Source of the DNA: an uncultured Roseobacter sp.
Lineage (GTDB): Bacteria; Pseudomonadota; Alphaproteobacteria; Rhodobacterales; Rhodobacteraceae
Direction: 5' to 3'
Assembly (NCBI GenBank): GCA_947488305.1
Contig: CANKZM010000004.1
Location: forward strand, 377,501-441,500
DNA: 64,000 nucleotides
The notes below the pieces were generated by a model that was not told where the DNA came from, did no database searches, and worked only from the letters and a program-made list of their open reading frames with translations. A program made the position numbers and the translations under genes. Within the stretch, counting starts at the first letter, position 1; each line of letters starts with the position of its first letter. Below, piece after piece: positions 19,295-26,983 of this stretch.

Positions 19295-19636
19295 ATGGGC
19301 AAAAGAGACGATCTTATTGCGCAGTATGCGGATGATTTGAAAAACAAGTGCGGTGTTGATCCTGACATGGACCTTCTCACAAAAGTGACGATTGGTTGTG
19401 GCCCCGCGATTTATGATGCTGATGCCGCTACGGTTGCTGCAAGCCAGGATTCCGAGCTTGAAACCGTAAAGCAGAATTTCCTCATCAAGAAACTCGGCCT
19501 GCCTGACGGCCCGGACTTGATGGAGGCTATCAACAAAGTCGTCGAAACCTATGGTAAATCCGAGCGGAACAAATATCGTGCCGTGGTTTATTACATGCTG
19601 ACAAAGCACTTCGGCAAAGAATCCGTCTACGGCTAA
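19295..19636 (+). CDS. DUF2853 family protein
   Basis: This 113-residue soluble protein has no signal peptide or membrane segment. It begins MGKRDDLIAQYADDLK and ends with a helical YRAVVYYMLTKHFGKE segment, matching my memory of the DUF2853 family, which is found in marine and other Gram-negative bacteria and whose function is unknown. GGGAG stands before the ATG. A well-formed intrinsic terminator follows the stop, and the 407-base gap upstream implies its own promoter, so it is a single-gene transcript. Confidence 0.85.
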   Translation: MGKRDDLIAQYADDLKNKCGVDPDMDLLTKVTIGCGPAIYDADAATVAASQDSELETVKQNFLIKKLGLPDGPDLMEAINKVVETYGKSERNKYRAVVYYMLTKHFGKESVYG

Positions 19637-19654
19637 TTCTCTGGGGAGAATGGA

Positions 19655-19695
19655 AAGAAGCGTTCTCTTAATTGTTAAGGGGGCGTTTCTTTTTT
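19655..19695 (+). terminator. Intrinsic terminator after the DUF2853 gene
   Basis: An outer stem AAGAAGCG/CGTTTCTT (one G-U pair) encloses an inner stem CTCTTAA/TTAAGGG, followed by a T run. It begins 18 bases after the DUF2853 stop on the plus strand. Confidence 0.8.
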
Positions 19696-19823
19696 GCCTA
19701 CCATTTACCCTATTGAAAGATTGAAATTTTTTGCCGCTTCGGTCATAAACCCAATTGTCGGCCAGTATGGCCAGAACCAGATTTCATATACGTGCGGTGG
19801 ACTTGGGAGCACGTGGGGAAAAG

Positions 19824-19856
19824 AGGGTTCTGGCTTTTGGTCAGAACCCTTTTTTT
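19824..19856. terminator. Second strong terminator, between the DUF2853 and DUF1761 genes
   Basis: A perfect nine-base-pair stem AGGGTTCTG/CAGAACCCT with a nine-base loop is followed on the plus strand by seven consecutive T residues, counting the last stem base. On the minus strand, where it lies just after the DUF1761 stop, the T run is weaker. It probably works in both directions. On the plus strand no ORF lies between it and the previous terminator. Confidence 0.8.
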
Positions 19857-19868
19857 GTCGGATGATGT

Positions 19869-20264
19869 TCAGAACAGTGTAAGCACTGCTCCGATTACAG
19901 CGCATCCGAATGTGGCATATCCACCATCAATCCAAAGTAGCTGTTTGGGGCGTGCGCTGAAGCCGTAGAATGTCGCGATCCACGGGCTCACCAAAAAGAG
20001 ACCGATGCCGAAACCAGACACGAGGCCTTTTCCAAAGGTATCAATCGCGCTCAGTTCAAAAACGTGACGCATCATACCCGCGACCAAAATCGCGCAGATC
20101 AGGCTCGTGACGTATGGTACCGGGTCTTTTTGATTTGCAGGTTGGCCGTCGTCGCCCACGGGTACGCCGGATGCAGCCATCCATTTCTGGGCCAGCACGG
20201 TGTACCAGACGGCACCAAAGCCAAAGGCAGCAATGCCTGCAACGATCACACTTACAAAGCTCAT
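19869..20264 (-). CDS. DUF1761 family membrane protein
   Basis: The 131-residue product is an integral membrane protein with about four hydrophobic segments. It opens SVIVAGIAAFGFGAVWYTVL and contains the LSPWI-like LVSPWIATFYGF and a C-terminal GGYATFGCAVIGAVLTLF helix, which I associate with the DUF1761 family. Its function is unknown. It lies 51 bases after the EVE-domain gene on the same strand and may be the last gene of the tsaD-gpsA-yciI-EVE operon. Confidence 0.75.
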   Translation of the reverse strand: MSFVSVIVAGIAAFGFGAVWYTVLAQKWMAASGVPVGDDGQPANQKDPVPYVTSLICAILVAGMMRHVFELSAIDTFGKGLVSGFGIGLFLVSPWIATFYGFSARPKQLLWIDGGYATFGCAVIGAVLTLF

Positions 20265-20315
20265 GGTCTTCCTCCCGTTTTCGAATAAGGAACATCAAGC
20301 CAGAAGTGACGCGGT

Positions 20316-20738
20316 TTATCCAGAAGGGATCCCCGCCATGTCGCATATGATTGCCCATTCGTTTGGGCGTACAGGCTGAACAGACAGCCGCGAGGATTTT
20401 ACCAGCGCCATTTCGCTCAGGCGTTCGTCACTCTTGACCATTTCAAGGGTCACAGGTGTCTGAACCGGACGTACCGCCTTGATATCAACGCATTCCCAGC
20501 GGGCGTCATCCGTGGTGCTGTCAGGATGTGCCTCGGCGATGACTTCAACAACGCCGACAATCGCCTTCTCTTTCTGTGAGTGATAGAAAAACCCCAGATC
20601 GCCAATTTTCATCTCCCGCATGAAATTGCGGGCCTGATAGTTCCTTACACCGTCCCATTCCTCACCTTGATCGCCTTTTGCGACCTGATCGTCCCAGCTC
20701 CAGGTGGAGGGTTCGGACTTGAACAACCAATACGCCAT
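20316..20738 (-). CDS. EVE-domain protein
   Basis: The 140-residue protein is a stand-alone EVE domain of the PUA-like fold, which in the family binds modified nucleobases in DNA or RNA. Family marks are the N-terminal YWLFKSEPSTWSWDD, GVRNYQARNFMREM and GDLGFFYHS, and the aromatic cage residues that go with them. It starts at MAYWLF, whose A overlaps the yciI stop (TAATG); the ORF track adds seven codons. It belongs to the operon tsaD-gpsA-yciI-EVE. Confidence 0.92.
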   Translation of the reverse strand: MAYWLFKSEPSTWSWDDQVAKGDQGEEWDGVRNYQARNFMREMKIGDLGFFYHSQKEKAIVGVVEVIAEAHPDSTTDDARWECVDIKAVRPVQTPVTLEMVKSDERLSEMALVKSSRLSVQPVRPNEWAIICDMAGIPSG

Positions 20739-21010
20739 TATCCAATCACCCTGTTCCATGGGATCAGTTCCACCGAGGCGAACAACCCGGCCTTACCATA
20801 GGGGTCCCCGGCGACCCATTCTTCAGCGTCAGCCATTTCAGTGACGTCCAGCACGATCAGTGACCCGCACATCTGTCCGGCATCATCCAGCAACGGGCCC
20901 GCTTGCTGCACGGCAGGGCTGGATTTGAGGTATTCCACATGGGCAGGCCGGTTTTCCTGCCGGATCGGCAGGGCACCGGGTTTATCGCGGGCAATCAGGG
21001 CGACAAGCAT
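20738..21010 (-). CDS. YciI family protein
   Basis: A 90-residue single-domain YCII protein, with a ferredoxin-like fold and the conserved histidine in NRPAHVEYL and the GDPYGKAGLF segment containing the conserved aspartate. Members of this family have no settled physiological role. One base separates it from gpsA and it overlaps the EVE gene by one base, so it is translated as part of the tsaD-gpsA-yciI-EVE operon. Confidence 0.88.
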   Translation of the reverse strand: MLVALIARDKPGALPIRQENRPAHVEYLKSSPAVQQAGPLLDDAGQMCGSLIVLDVTEMADAEEWVAGDPYGKAGLFASVELIPWNRVIG

Positions 21011-21011
21011 G

Positions 21012-21974
21012 TTATTCTTCCTTTAGTGAACGAGAGAGCAGCGCGGTCATTGCGTCGCCTACATCCAAGCGTTTTTCGACGAGTGCTGCAACCATCGTTG
21101 AGATCGGGAGATCCAGACCTTCCTGTGCAGAATATTCTGACACTGCAATCGCCGTCGCAGCACCTTCGACTGTCGTGGCAGGGTCGAAGTGCGCGCCTGA
21201 CCCAATGGACAGGCCAAAGCGAAAGTTGCGAGACTGCTTTGACGTACAGGTCAGAACCAGATCGCCAAACCCGGACAGGCCGGAAAGTGTTGCCGGATCC
21301 GCGCCCATATGAGCTGCGAGGCGTTGCATTTCCGCGTTGCCACGCGTCATCAATGCAGCACGCGCGCTCTCACCCAAGCCAGCGCCGATGGCTGCACCAC
21401 ACGCAATGGCAACCACGTTTTTCAGCGCTCCCCCAAGGGATGCACCGACCACATCAGTGCTGCGGTAAAGTCTGAGGGTGCTGGTTGAAAGCTGCTTTTG
21501 CAGGATTTCAGCGGCATTTGAATTTCCACAGGCCAAAGTCAAAGCCGTGGGCAGCCCGTTTGCGATGTCTGTCGCAAAACTCGGACCAGTCAGCAGAGCG
21601 CAGAGGCTTTTGGGGCAAAGAGTCTCAACAATGTCGACAGCGGTGGAACTGGTGCCAAGTTCCATGCCTTTGCAACAGGCCACAAGCGTCAAGCCATCGA
21701 GCGTGGACTGGTGGGTTTTCAGGAATCCGCGCAGCTTTTGCATGGGCACACAGAGCAAGACCAAATCAGCCACTCGCACGGCGTCGATGTCTGACGTGAT
21801 GTTGAGGGTTCCCGGAAGTGTTGCTTCCGGAAGATGCCGTTCGTTCTTGCGGGTGCTGGCCATCTCGATGGCCTGCGCTTCGTTGCGCGCCCAAAGCGTA
21901 ACGGGACCGTTTTCGGACAGCGCGATCGCAAGTGCCGTACCAAAAGCGCCGGCACCAAGGACACAAATGCTCAT
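21012..21974 (-). CDS. gpsA: NAD(P)-dependent glycerol-3-phosphate dehydrogenase
   Basis: GpsA reduces dihydroxyacetone phosphate to sn-glycerol-3-phosphate for phospholipid synthesis. The 320-residue protein has the dinucleotide-binding loop [12 protein letters not shown] at its N-terminus, the [18 protein letters not shown] segment, the catalytic-lysine motif [19 protein letters not shown] and the [10 protein letters not shown] motif. Its ATG overlaps the tsaD stop by four bases (ATGA). This order recurs in alphaproteobacteria as I remember them. Confidence 0.96.
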   Translation of the reverse strand: MSICVLGAGAFGTALAIALSENGPVTLWARNEAQAIEMASTRKNERHLPEATLPGTLNITSDIDAVRVADLVLLCVPMQKLRGFLKTHQSTLDGLTLVACCKGMELGTSSTAVDIVETLCPKSLCALLTGPSFATDIANGLPTALTLACGNSNAAEILQKQLSTSTLRLYRSTDVVGASLGGALKNVVAIACGAAIGAGLGESARAALMTRGNAEMQRLAAHMGADPATLSGLSGFGDLVLTCTSKQSRNFRFGLSIGSGAHFDPATTVEGAATAIAVSEYSAQEGLDLPISTMVAALVEKRLDVGDAMTALLSRSLKEE

Positions 21975-23056
21975 GCCTTGGCCCCCTTCTTCCCGCTTCC
22001 CAACATCGCCGGGCTATGCTGATCAAGCGGCCAGCGTGGCCGGGCGGAAAGGCTCAGATCGTCTGGCGGATGGCGTTCCATACGTTCCAAAGCGGCATAT
22101 CCGATCATCGCTGCGTTATCAGTGCAGAGTGCCAAAGGGGGGGCGGTGAAGTGTACGCCTGATTGTTCCGAAACAGTCTCTAACTTGGATCTGATTGACA
22201 TATTGGAGGCAACGCCTCCGGCCACACAAAGTGTCGTGGCGCTCGGCGCAAGCAACAACGCTCGACGTGTTTTTTCTGCCATCACATCCACGACGGCAGC
22301 CTGAAAACTGGCGCAAAGATCATGTTGGTCTTTTTCGTATAAGCCACCTTGCGTTTCAATCAGGCTATCACGTGCCCGCAAGACAGCTGTCTTCAACCCG
22401 GAAAAGGAAAGGTCGCAACCGGGCCGGTCAAGCAGCGGGCGGGGCAGGGAAAAGCGGGTTGCGTCGCCGGAGCGCGCGGCCATTTCAACCGACGGTCCAC
22501 CCGGTTGCGGCAAGGCCAGAAGGCGCGCGACCTTGTCAAACGCCTCCCCGGGGGCGTCGTCAATTGTACCGCCGAGCCGTTTGAAATCATCCGGACCTTC
22601 AACACTCAGGAACTGGCAATGCCCGCCCGAAACAAGAAGCATCAAGTAGGGGTATGGAACCGCATCCGTGAGTCTCGGGGTCAGCGCATGTCCTGCCAGA
22701 TGATTGATCCCATAGAGCGGCTTACCGGTCGCCAGCGCCAATCCCTTTGCGCACATGACACCGGAAACGACCCCCCCGATCAAGCCGGGCCCGGCCGTCA
22801 CAGCAATTGCGTCCATGTCTGAGAGACTGAGTCTGGCTTTCTCCAACGCCTCCTCAACACAGTAGTCGAGTATTTCGGCGTGGGCACGGGCTGCGATTTC
22901 AGGCACAACGCCCCCGAAAGCGGCGTGCAGGCTATCCTGGTTCTTGACGACCGACGCCAATACGTCCGCCTTGCCGCTCCCGTTGCGGCGCACGATGGAT
23001 GCAGCCGTATCGTCACAGCTGCTTTCCAATGCCAAGACGGTTTGAGTACGCCCCAC
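21971..23056 (-). CDS. tsaD: tRNA N6-adenosine threonylcarbamoyltransferase TsaD
   Basis: TsaD transfers the threonylcarbamoyl group to A37 of tRNA. The ASKHA-fold protein shows [15 protein letters not shown], the metal ligands in RAHAEILDY and [23 protein letters not shown], and a C-terminal [14 protein letters not shown] motif. I prefer the GTG start ([10 protein letters not shown], 361 residues), which has GGGGA seven bases upstream; an ATG ten codons earlier is possible, while the ORF-track start 60 codons earlier would run into hemD. It diverges from hemD and leads the tsaD-gpsA-yciI-EVE operon. Confidence 0.95.
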   Translation of the reverse strand: MGRTQTVLALESSCDDTAASIVRRNGSGKADVLASVVKNQDSLHAAFGGVVPEIAARAHAEILDYCVEEALEKARLSLSDMDAIAVTAGPGLIGGVVSGVMCAKGLALATGKPLYGINHLAGHALTPRLTDAVPYPYLMLLVSGGHCQFLSVEGPDDFKRLGGTIDDAPGEAFDKVARLLALPQPGGPSVEMAARSGDATRFSLPRPLLDRPGCDLSFSGLKTAVLRARDSLIETQGGLYEKDQHDLCASFQAAVVDVMAEKTRRALLLAPSATTLCVAGGVASNMSIRSKLETVSEQSGVHFTAPPLALCTDNAAMIGYAALERMERHPPDDLSLSARPRWPLDQHSPAMLGSGKKGAKA

Positions 23057-23147
23057 CCTTGTGTCCCCGTTGCAAGATACAGGCATGGCAGGTAACACCG
23101 AAGGCGCGCGCAAACAATGCCGGGAGGCTCCAAGTTCAGTGCAAAAG

Positions 23148-23843
23148 ATGCAATTGCTCCTGACCCGGCCCTTGGGAATGAACGACGATTTCGTCGAGAG
23201 TTTCCCGAAAGATCTTGCCGCCCGTTTGCACTTCATCGATTGCCCCCTGATGCGGATTGTCTCGCTTCAAAGCCAAAGTGGCATCGAAGGGGACGCACGC
23301 GCGATATTCACATCGTCGAATGGGGTCCGTTTTGCGCCGCCGTCCTTGGGGCGATATGCCTATTGTGTTGGCGAACGCACAACCGCAGTGGCGCGCGAAG
23401 CGGGTTGGGAGCCCATTTGTGCAGGGGAGAACGCCGAGGAGCTGATCGAGTACATAGGTGCCCGAAATCCCTCGGTTTCGCTGTATCATTTGTGCGGGGT
23501 GCACCAACGGGGAAATGTGGTCGAGGCGCTGAACGCCAAGGGGTTGAAGGCACAACGAGTGGTGCTCTACGATCAGCAACTTTTGCCTCTGCCGCCTGTG
23601 GTTCTGGAAAGCCTGAAGGGCGAAACCCCGACGATAGTGCCACTTTTTTCACCGCGCGCCGCCGCTCATTTCGCCGCACACGCGCCCAAGAACCCGTTTA
23701 TCAAAGTCGTTGCAATGAGCGATGCCGTGGCGCAGTCGGTGCGGAATAACGCCAGTTTGGAAACAGTTACCGCTGCCCACCCAACGGCCAAGGCTATGCT
23801 GGATGTCATTGAAAACCTTACCCTCACGCATCGCTTGGGTTGA
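23148..23843 (+). CDS. hemD: Uroporphyrinogen-III synthase
   Basis: HemD cyclises hydroxymethylbilane to uroporphyrinogen III with inversion of ring D. The 231-residue protein begins [15 protein letters not shown] and has the two-lobed HemD pattern, with [12 protein letters not shown] in the first lobe and [13 protein letters not shown] in the second. HemD sequences are very divergent, so the call also leans on the mic60 and hemY genes that follow. A GTG three codons upstream (VQKM) has a GGGAGG site at a better distance and may be the true start. Confidence 0.88.
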   Translation: MQLLLTRPLGMNDDFVESFPKDLAARLHFIDCPLMRIVSLQSQSGIEGDARAIFTSSNGVRFAPPSLGRYAYCVGERTTAVAREAGWEPICAGENAEELIEYIGARNPSVSLYHLCGVHQRGNVVEALNAKGLKAQRVVLYDQQLLPLPPVVLESLKGETPTIVPLFSPRAAAHFAAHAPKNPFIKVVAMSDAVAQSVRNNASLETVTAAHPTAKAMLDVIENLTLTHRLG

Positions 23844-23903
23844 GAGGTGGAGCGCTCAAGAGTAAGGTTCCTTAACAGCGCGCGCCGGTGAAGATTCGAA
23901 AAG

Positions 23904-25391
23904 GTGGAAGATTTGGCCAAATCTGGAAAGTCCAACAAGGCAACAAGCAAAGAAAAGCAGAGCGTCGAAAAGCCGGAAGATGCAGAGAAGGTCGTTTCCG
24001 AGGTGGAAACGAAGCTTTCGAATGCCGAGAAAACCGATGATGTATCGCTGGATGATATCGCCGTAGAGACACCTTCACCGGACGACGCGGATACGCCAGA
24101 ACCAGCCGATTCAAAAGAGGCGTCGGACGCTGAGACCGTTGAGGAATTGCTGGAGGATGAGGCGCTCGATTCCGTCGCTGAGGCCGAAGCGGAGATGGAA
24201 CAGGAGCTTTACGGAGAGGCGGATCCCGACACTGAAGACGCAGATGCCGAAAAGCTTGACGCTGACGAGGCCGAGGTTTTGGATGCGGACGAAATTCGCG
24301 ATCCAGATGCAACAGAAGAGAATTCAGAGGCGCAGGAACAGGACGATACCGTTGAGGAACCTGAGCCCGTAGAAACGCAGCCGGTGGCAGAACCGAAGCC
24401 TGCGCCGCAACCGTCCGGCGGCTCCATGTGGCCCAGTGTTTTTGGCGGTGTGATTGCCGCGTTGATCGGCTTTATCGTCGGGCGCGGCGACGTGATTGAC
24501 AATTACCTGCCGTCCGCATTTCAGCGTCCCGACATTGACCTGACGGTTGTGGATGATCTTGCTGCACAAACCGAAGCGCTTTCGGCGCAAGCGGAGGAAC
24601 TGGCGACGCAGACGCAGACGCAAGTATCGCGGATTGAGGCTTTGGAAGCGGTGAGCGCGCAAGCCATTCTGGAGTCAGTTGCGAGCCTCGAAACGGATCT
24701 TGAGACGGTTGCAGCGCGGCTTGAGGCTTTGGAAGCAAGACCCATCGCAGTTGAAACCGTAGAGTCCGAGGACGCCAATGCCGCGTCTGCCGAAGAACTT
24801 GCGGCGCTGCAGACCGCGCTGGAAGAACAAAAAGCGCAGATCGCCGATCTTGTTGAAAGCGCAAAGGCAGCCGAGGCCCGCGCGGCGGAAGAGGCGTCAC
24901 AGATTCTTGCCCGCGCGGCGTTGACGCGGGTTGTGACCGCTGTCGACAGCGGCCAGTCCTTTGCGCCCGCACTGACGGATTTGGAAGAGGTAACCCCGGT
25001 AGAAGTCCCCGCAGCCCTGCGCGAAGCCGCCGAAGCGGGTGTGCCTTCAATGGCATCATTGCAGGATAGCTTTCCCGACGCGGCACGCGCGGGTTTGTCC
25101 GCGGCGCGGGATGAAGTCCCTGAAATCGAAGTTGAGGGAATCACGGGATTCCTGAAGCGTCAATTGAATGCACGCTCGGTGACGCCACGCGAAGGGGCCG
25201 ACCCGGACGCAATTCTGTCTCGGGCGCAAGCTGCCGTTCGTGCGGGCGATCTCGGGACTGCGTTGAGTGAAATGGATGCCTTGCCGGAGGCTGCGCGCTC
25301 AGCGATGGCAGACTGGCTGGACGCAGCAACAGCCCGAAAAGCTGCCCAGGATGCGGCGAACGAATTGGCTGACAGCCTGAACAGCAACTAA
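23904..25391 (+). CDS. mic60: Alphaproteobacterial mitofilin Mic60-like membrane protein
   Basis: The 495-residue protein has an acidic, low-complexity cytoplasmic N-terminus (about 1-170, rich in Glu, Asp and Ala), one membrane helix near 175-193 (VFGGVIAALIGFIVGRG), a long coiled coil (about 215-330) and a C-terminal helical domain with features of the mitofilin domain (ARAALTRVVTAVDSGQSF, LSRAQAAVRAGDLGTALSEM). This layout and the position between hemD and hemY match the alphaproteobacterial homologues of mitochondrial Mic60, which shape inner-membrane invaginations. The GTG start follows the track; a TTG three codons later (MAKSGKSNKA) has a better AAGGTGG ribosome-binding site. hemY follows ten bases after the stop. 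Confidence 0.85.
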   Translation: MEDLAKSGKSNKATSKEKQSVEKPEDAEKVVSEVETKLSNAEKTDDVSLDDIAVETPSPDDADTPEPADSKEASDAETVEELLEDEALDSVAEAEAEMEQELYGEADPDTEDADAEKLDADEAEVLDADEIRDPDATEENSEAQEQDDTVEEPEPVETQPVAEPKPAPQPSGGSMWPSVFGGVIAALIGFIVGRGDVIDNYLPSAFQRPDIDLTVVDDLAAQTEALSAQAEELATQTQTQVSRIEALEAVSAQAILESVASLETDLETVAARLEALEARPIAVETVESEDANAASAEELAALQTALEEQKAQIADLVESAKAAEARAAEEASQILARAALTRVVTAVDSGQSFAPALTDLEEVTPVEVPAALREAAEAGVPSMASLQDSFPDAARAGLSAARDEVPEIEVEGITGFLKRQLNARSVTPREGADPDAILSRAQAAVRAGDLGTALSEMDALPEAARSAMADWLDAATARKAAQDAANELADSLNSN

Positions 25392-25401
25392 GGATTATTT
25401 T

Positions 25402-26907
25402 ATGCTTTGGTCTTTGATAAAGATTCTTCTTTTTGTTGCCGCCGTTGCTGCATTGGCGCTGGGGGCGGGATACCTGCTGGAAAGCGAAGGCGGGGTTCAG
25501 GTTCAGGTCATGGGCAGCGAATACACATTCGGGCCGCTGCAATCTGTAATCGCGATTGTCGTGCTGGTGTTTGCAGTCTGGCTGCTTCTGAAACTGCTTT
25601 CGCTGCTCGTGGCGTGCTGGCGGTTTCTGAATGGGGATGAGACGGCTTTGTCTCGCTACTTCGACCGTAGTCGCGAGCGGAAGGGCTTTCAGGCCCTGTC
25701 CGAAGGGCTCATGGCGTTGGCCAGTGGGGAAGGGCGTGTCGCGATGACCAAGGCCGCCAAGGCCGAAAAATACCTGAATAAGCCGGAATTGACCAACCTG
25801 CTTGTGGCACAAGCTGCCGAAATGGCGGGAGACCGGCGCAAGGCTGAAGAGACTTACAAGAAACTCGTCACGAAGGACGCCACAAGGTTCGTCGGTGTAC
25901 GCGGCATCATGAAGCAAAAGCTGGCTGATGGAGATACCGAAACAGCCCTGAAACTGGCCGAGAAAGCATTTGCGTTAAAGCCCAAGCACGAAGAAACACA
26001 GGATGTTCTACTGCGACTTCAGGCCAAGACGGAGGATTGGTCCGGTGCGCGGCAAACTCTGAATGCCAAGTTGAAATACGGTGCGCTGCCCCGCGATGTG
26101 CATAAACGCCGGGATGCAGTGCTGGCCTTGTCAGAAGCCAAAGATATTTTGTCAGAGGAAAGCTCCATCGAAGTTCAGGAGAAGGCCATTGAGGCGAACA
26201 AGCTGTCGCCTGACCTTATTCCTGCGGCAGTCATGGCGGCTGGCGGGCATGTGGAGCAGGGACGTCCGAAACTTGCGGTTCGCCTTTTGAAAAAAGCATG
26301 GGAAGTGCAGCCGCACCCAGATCTGGCTTCCGCGTTTGCGGCCATCGCCCCGGATGAAACTCCATCCGAGCGGATCAAAAGGTTCATGCATCTGACACGG
26401 CTGAAGCCGGATCATCCGGAAACAAAGATGCTCTTGGCGGAATTGCATATCGCCAATGAAGATTTCCCCGAGGCGCGGCGTGCGCTGGGCGACCTGGCCG
26501 AAAGTAACCCGACGGCTCGATCCGTGACGCTGATGGCGGCCATTGAAAAGGGCGAGGGTGCAGCGGACGCTGTTGTGCGGGGTTGGTTGGCAAAGGCGTT
26601 GACCGTGTCGCGTGGTCCGCAGTGGATTTGCGAAAACTGCCAGCATCTCCATTCTGATTGGGCGCCGTTCTGCGAAAACTGTGAAAGCTTCGACACGCTG
26701 GCGTGGAAAACGCCTCCCATGACTGAAATGGCAATGCCGGGAGGCGTCCAGATGCTGCCGTTGATCGTCGGTGCTCTGGAGGATAAATCCGATTTGCCCG
26801 TGCCGGCAACGGAGCCAGAGATCGAGGATGCGGAGCTGGTAACCGATGAGGAACCAGAAGTCGTGGAAGGCGTCACGCAAGAGGAACAGACGCCCAAAGC
26901 CAGTTGA
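25402..26907 (+). CDS. hemY: HemY-like membrane TPR protein with C-terminal zinc-ribbon motif
   Basis: The 501-residue protein has two N-terminal membrane helices (about residues 5-25 and 46-72), the HemY N-terminal region with SRYFDRSRERKGFQALSEGLMALASGEG, TPR-like repeats to about residue 390, and a Cys4 motif at Cys410, Cys413, Cys424 and Cys427 (WICENCQ and FCENC). The C-terminal 60 residues are acidic. HemY proteins are encoded with late heme genes but their biochemical role is not settled; this is not the oxygen-dependent protoporphyrinogen oxidase that shares the name. The cysteine cluster after TPRs recalls the rubredoxin-like end of LapB/YciM. Confidence 0.88.
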   Translation: MLWSLIKILLFVAAVAALALGAGYLLESEGGVQVQVMGSEYTFGPLQSVIAIVVLVFAVWLLLKLLSLLVACWRFLNGDETALSRYFDRSRERKGFQALSEGLMALASGEGRVAMTKAAKAEKYLNKPELTNLLVAQAAEMAGDRRKAEETYKKLVTKDATRFVGVRGIMKQKLADGDTETALKLAEKAFALKPKHEETQDVLLRLQAKTEDWSGARQTLNAKLKYGALPRDVHKRRDAVLALSEAKDILSEESSIEVQEKAIEANKLSPDLIPAAVMAAGGHVEQGRPKLAVRLLKKAWEVQPHPDLASAFAAIAPDETPSERIKRFMHLTRLKPDHPETKMLLAELHIANEDFPEARRALGDLAESNPTARSVTLMAAIEKGEGAADAVVRGWLAKALTVSRGPQWICENCQHLHSDWAPFCENCESFDTLAWKTPPMTEMAMPGGVQMLPLIVGALEDKSDLPVPATEPEIEDAELVTDEEPEVVEGVTQEEQTPKAS

Positions 26908-26923
26908 TGCGCTGGTTTGTCCC

Positions 26924-26974
26924 TTGACGTCGGCAGGATGCGGTCCCTTATGTGATACATCATCACTCTAAGGG
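26924..26974 (+). promoter_or_regulatory. Candidate copA promoter with an overlapping dyad operator
   Basis: TTGACG at 26924 is followed after 18 bases by TTATGT, a plausible sigma-70-type promoter. The -10 region lies in a compound dyad: outer arms CCCTTA (26945) and TAAGGG (26969), inner arms GTGAT and ATCAC around a five-base centre. It lies between the hemY stop and the copA GTG. No sequence of the usual CueR type is seen. Confidence 0.45.
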
Positions 26975-26983
26975 TGTTTCGAA

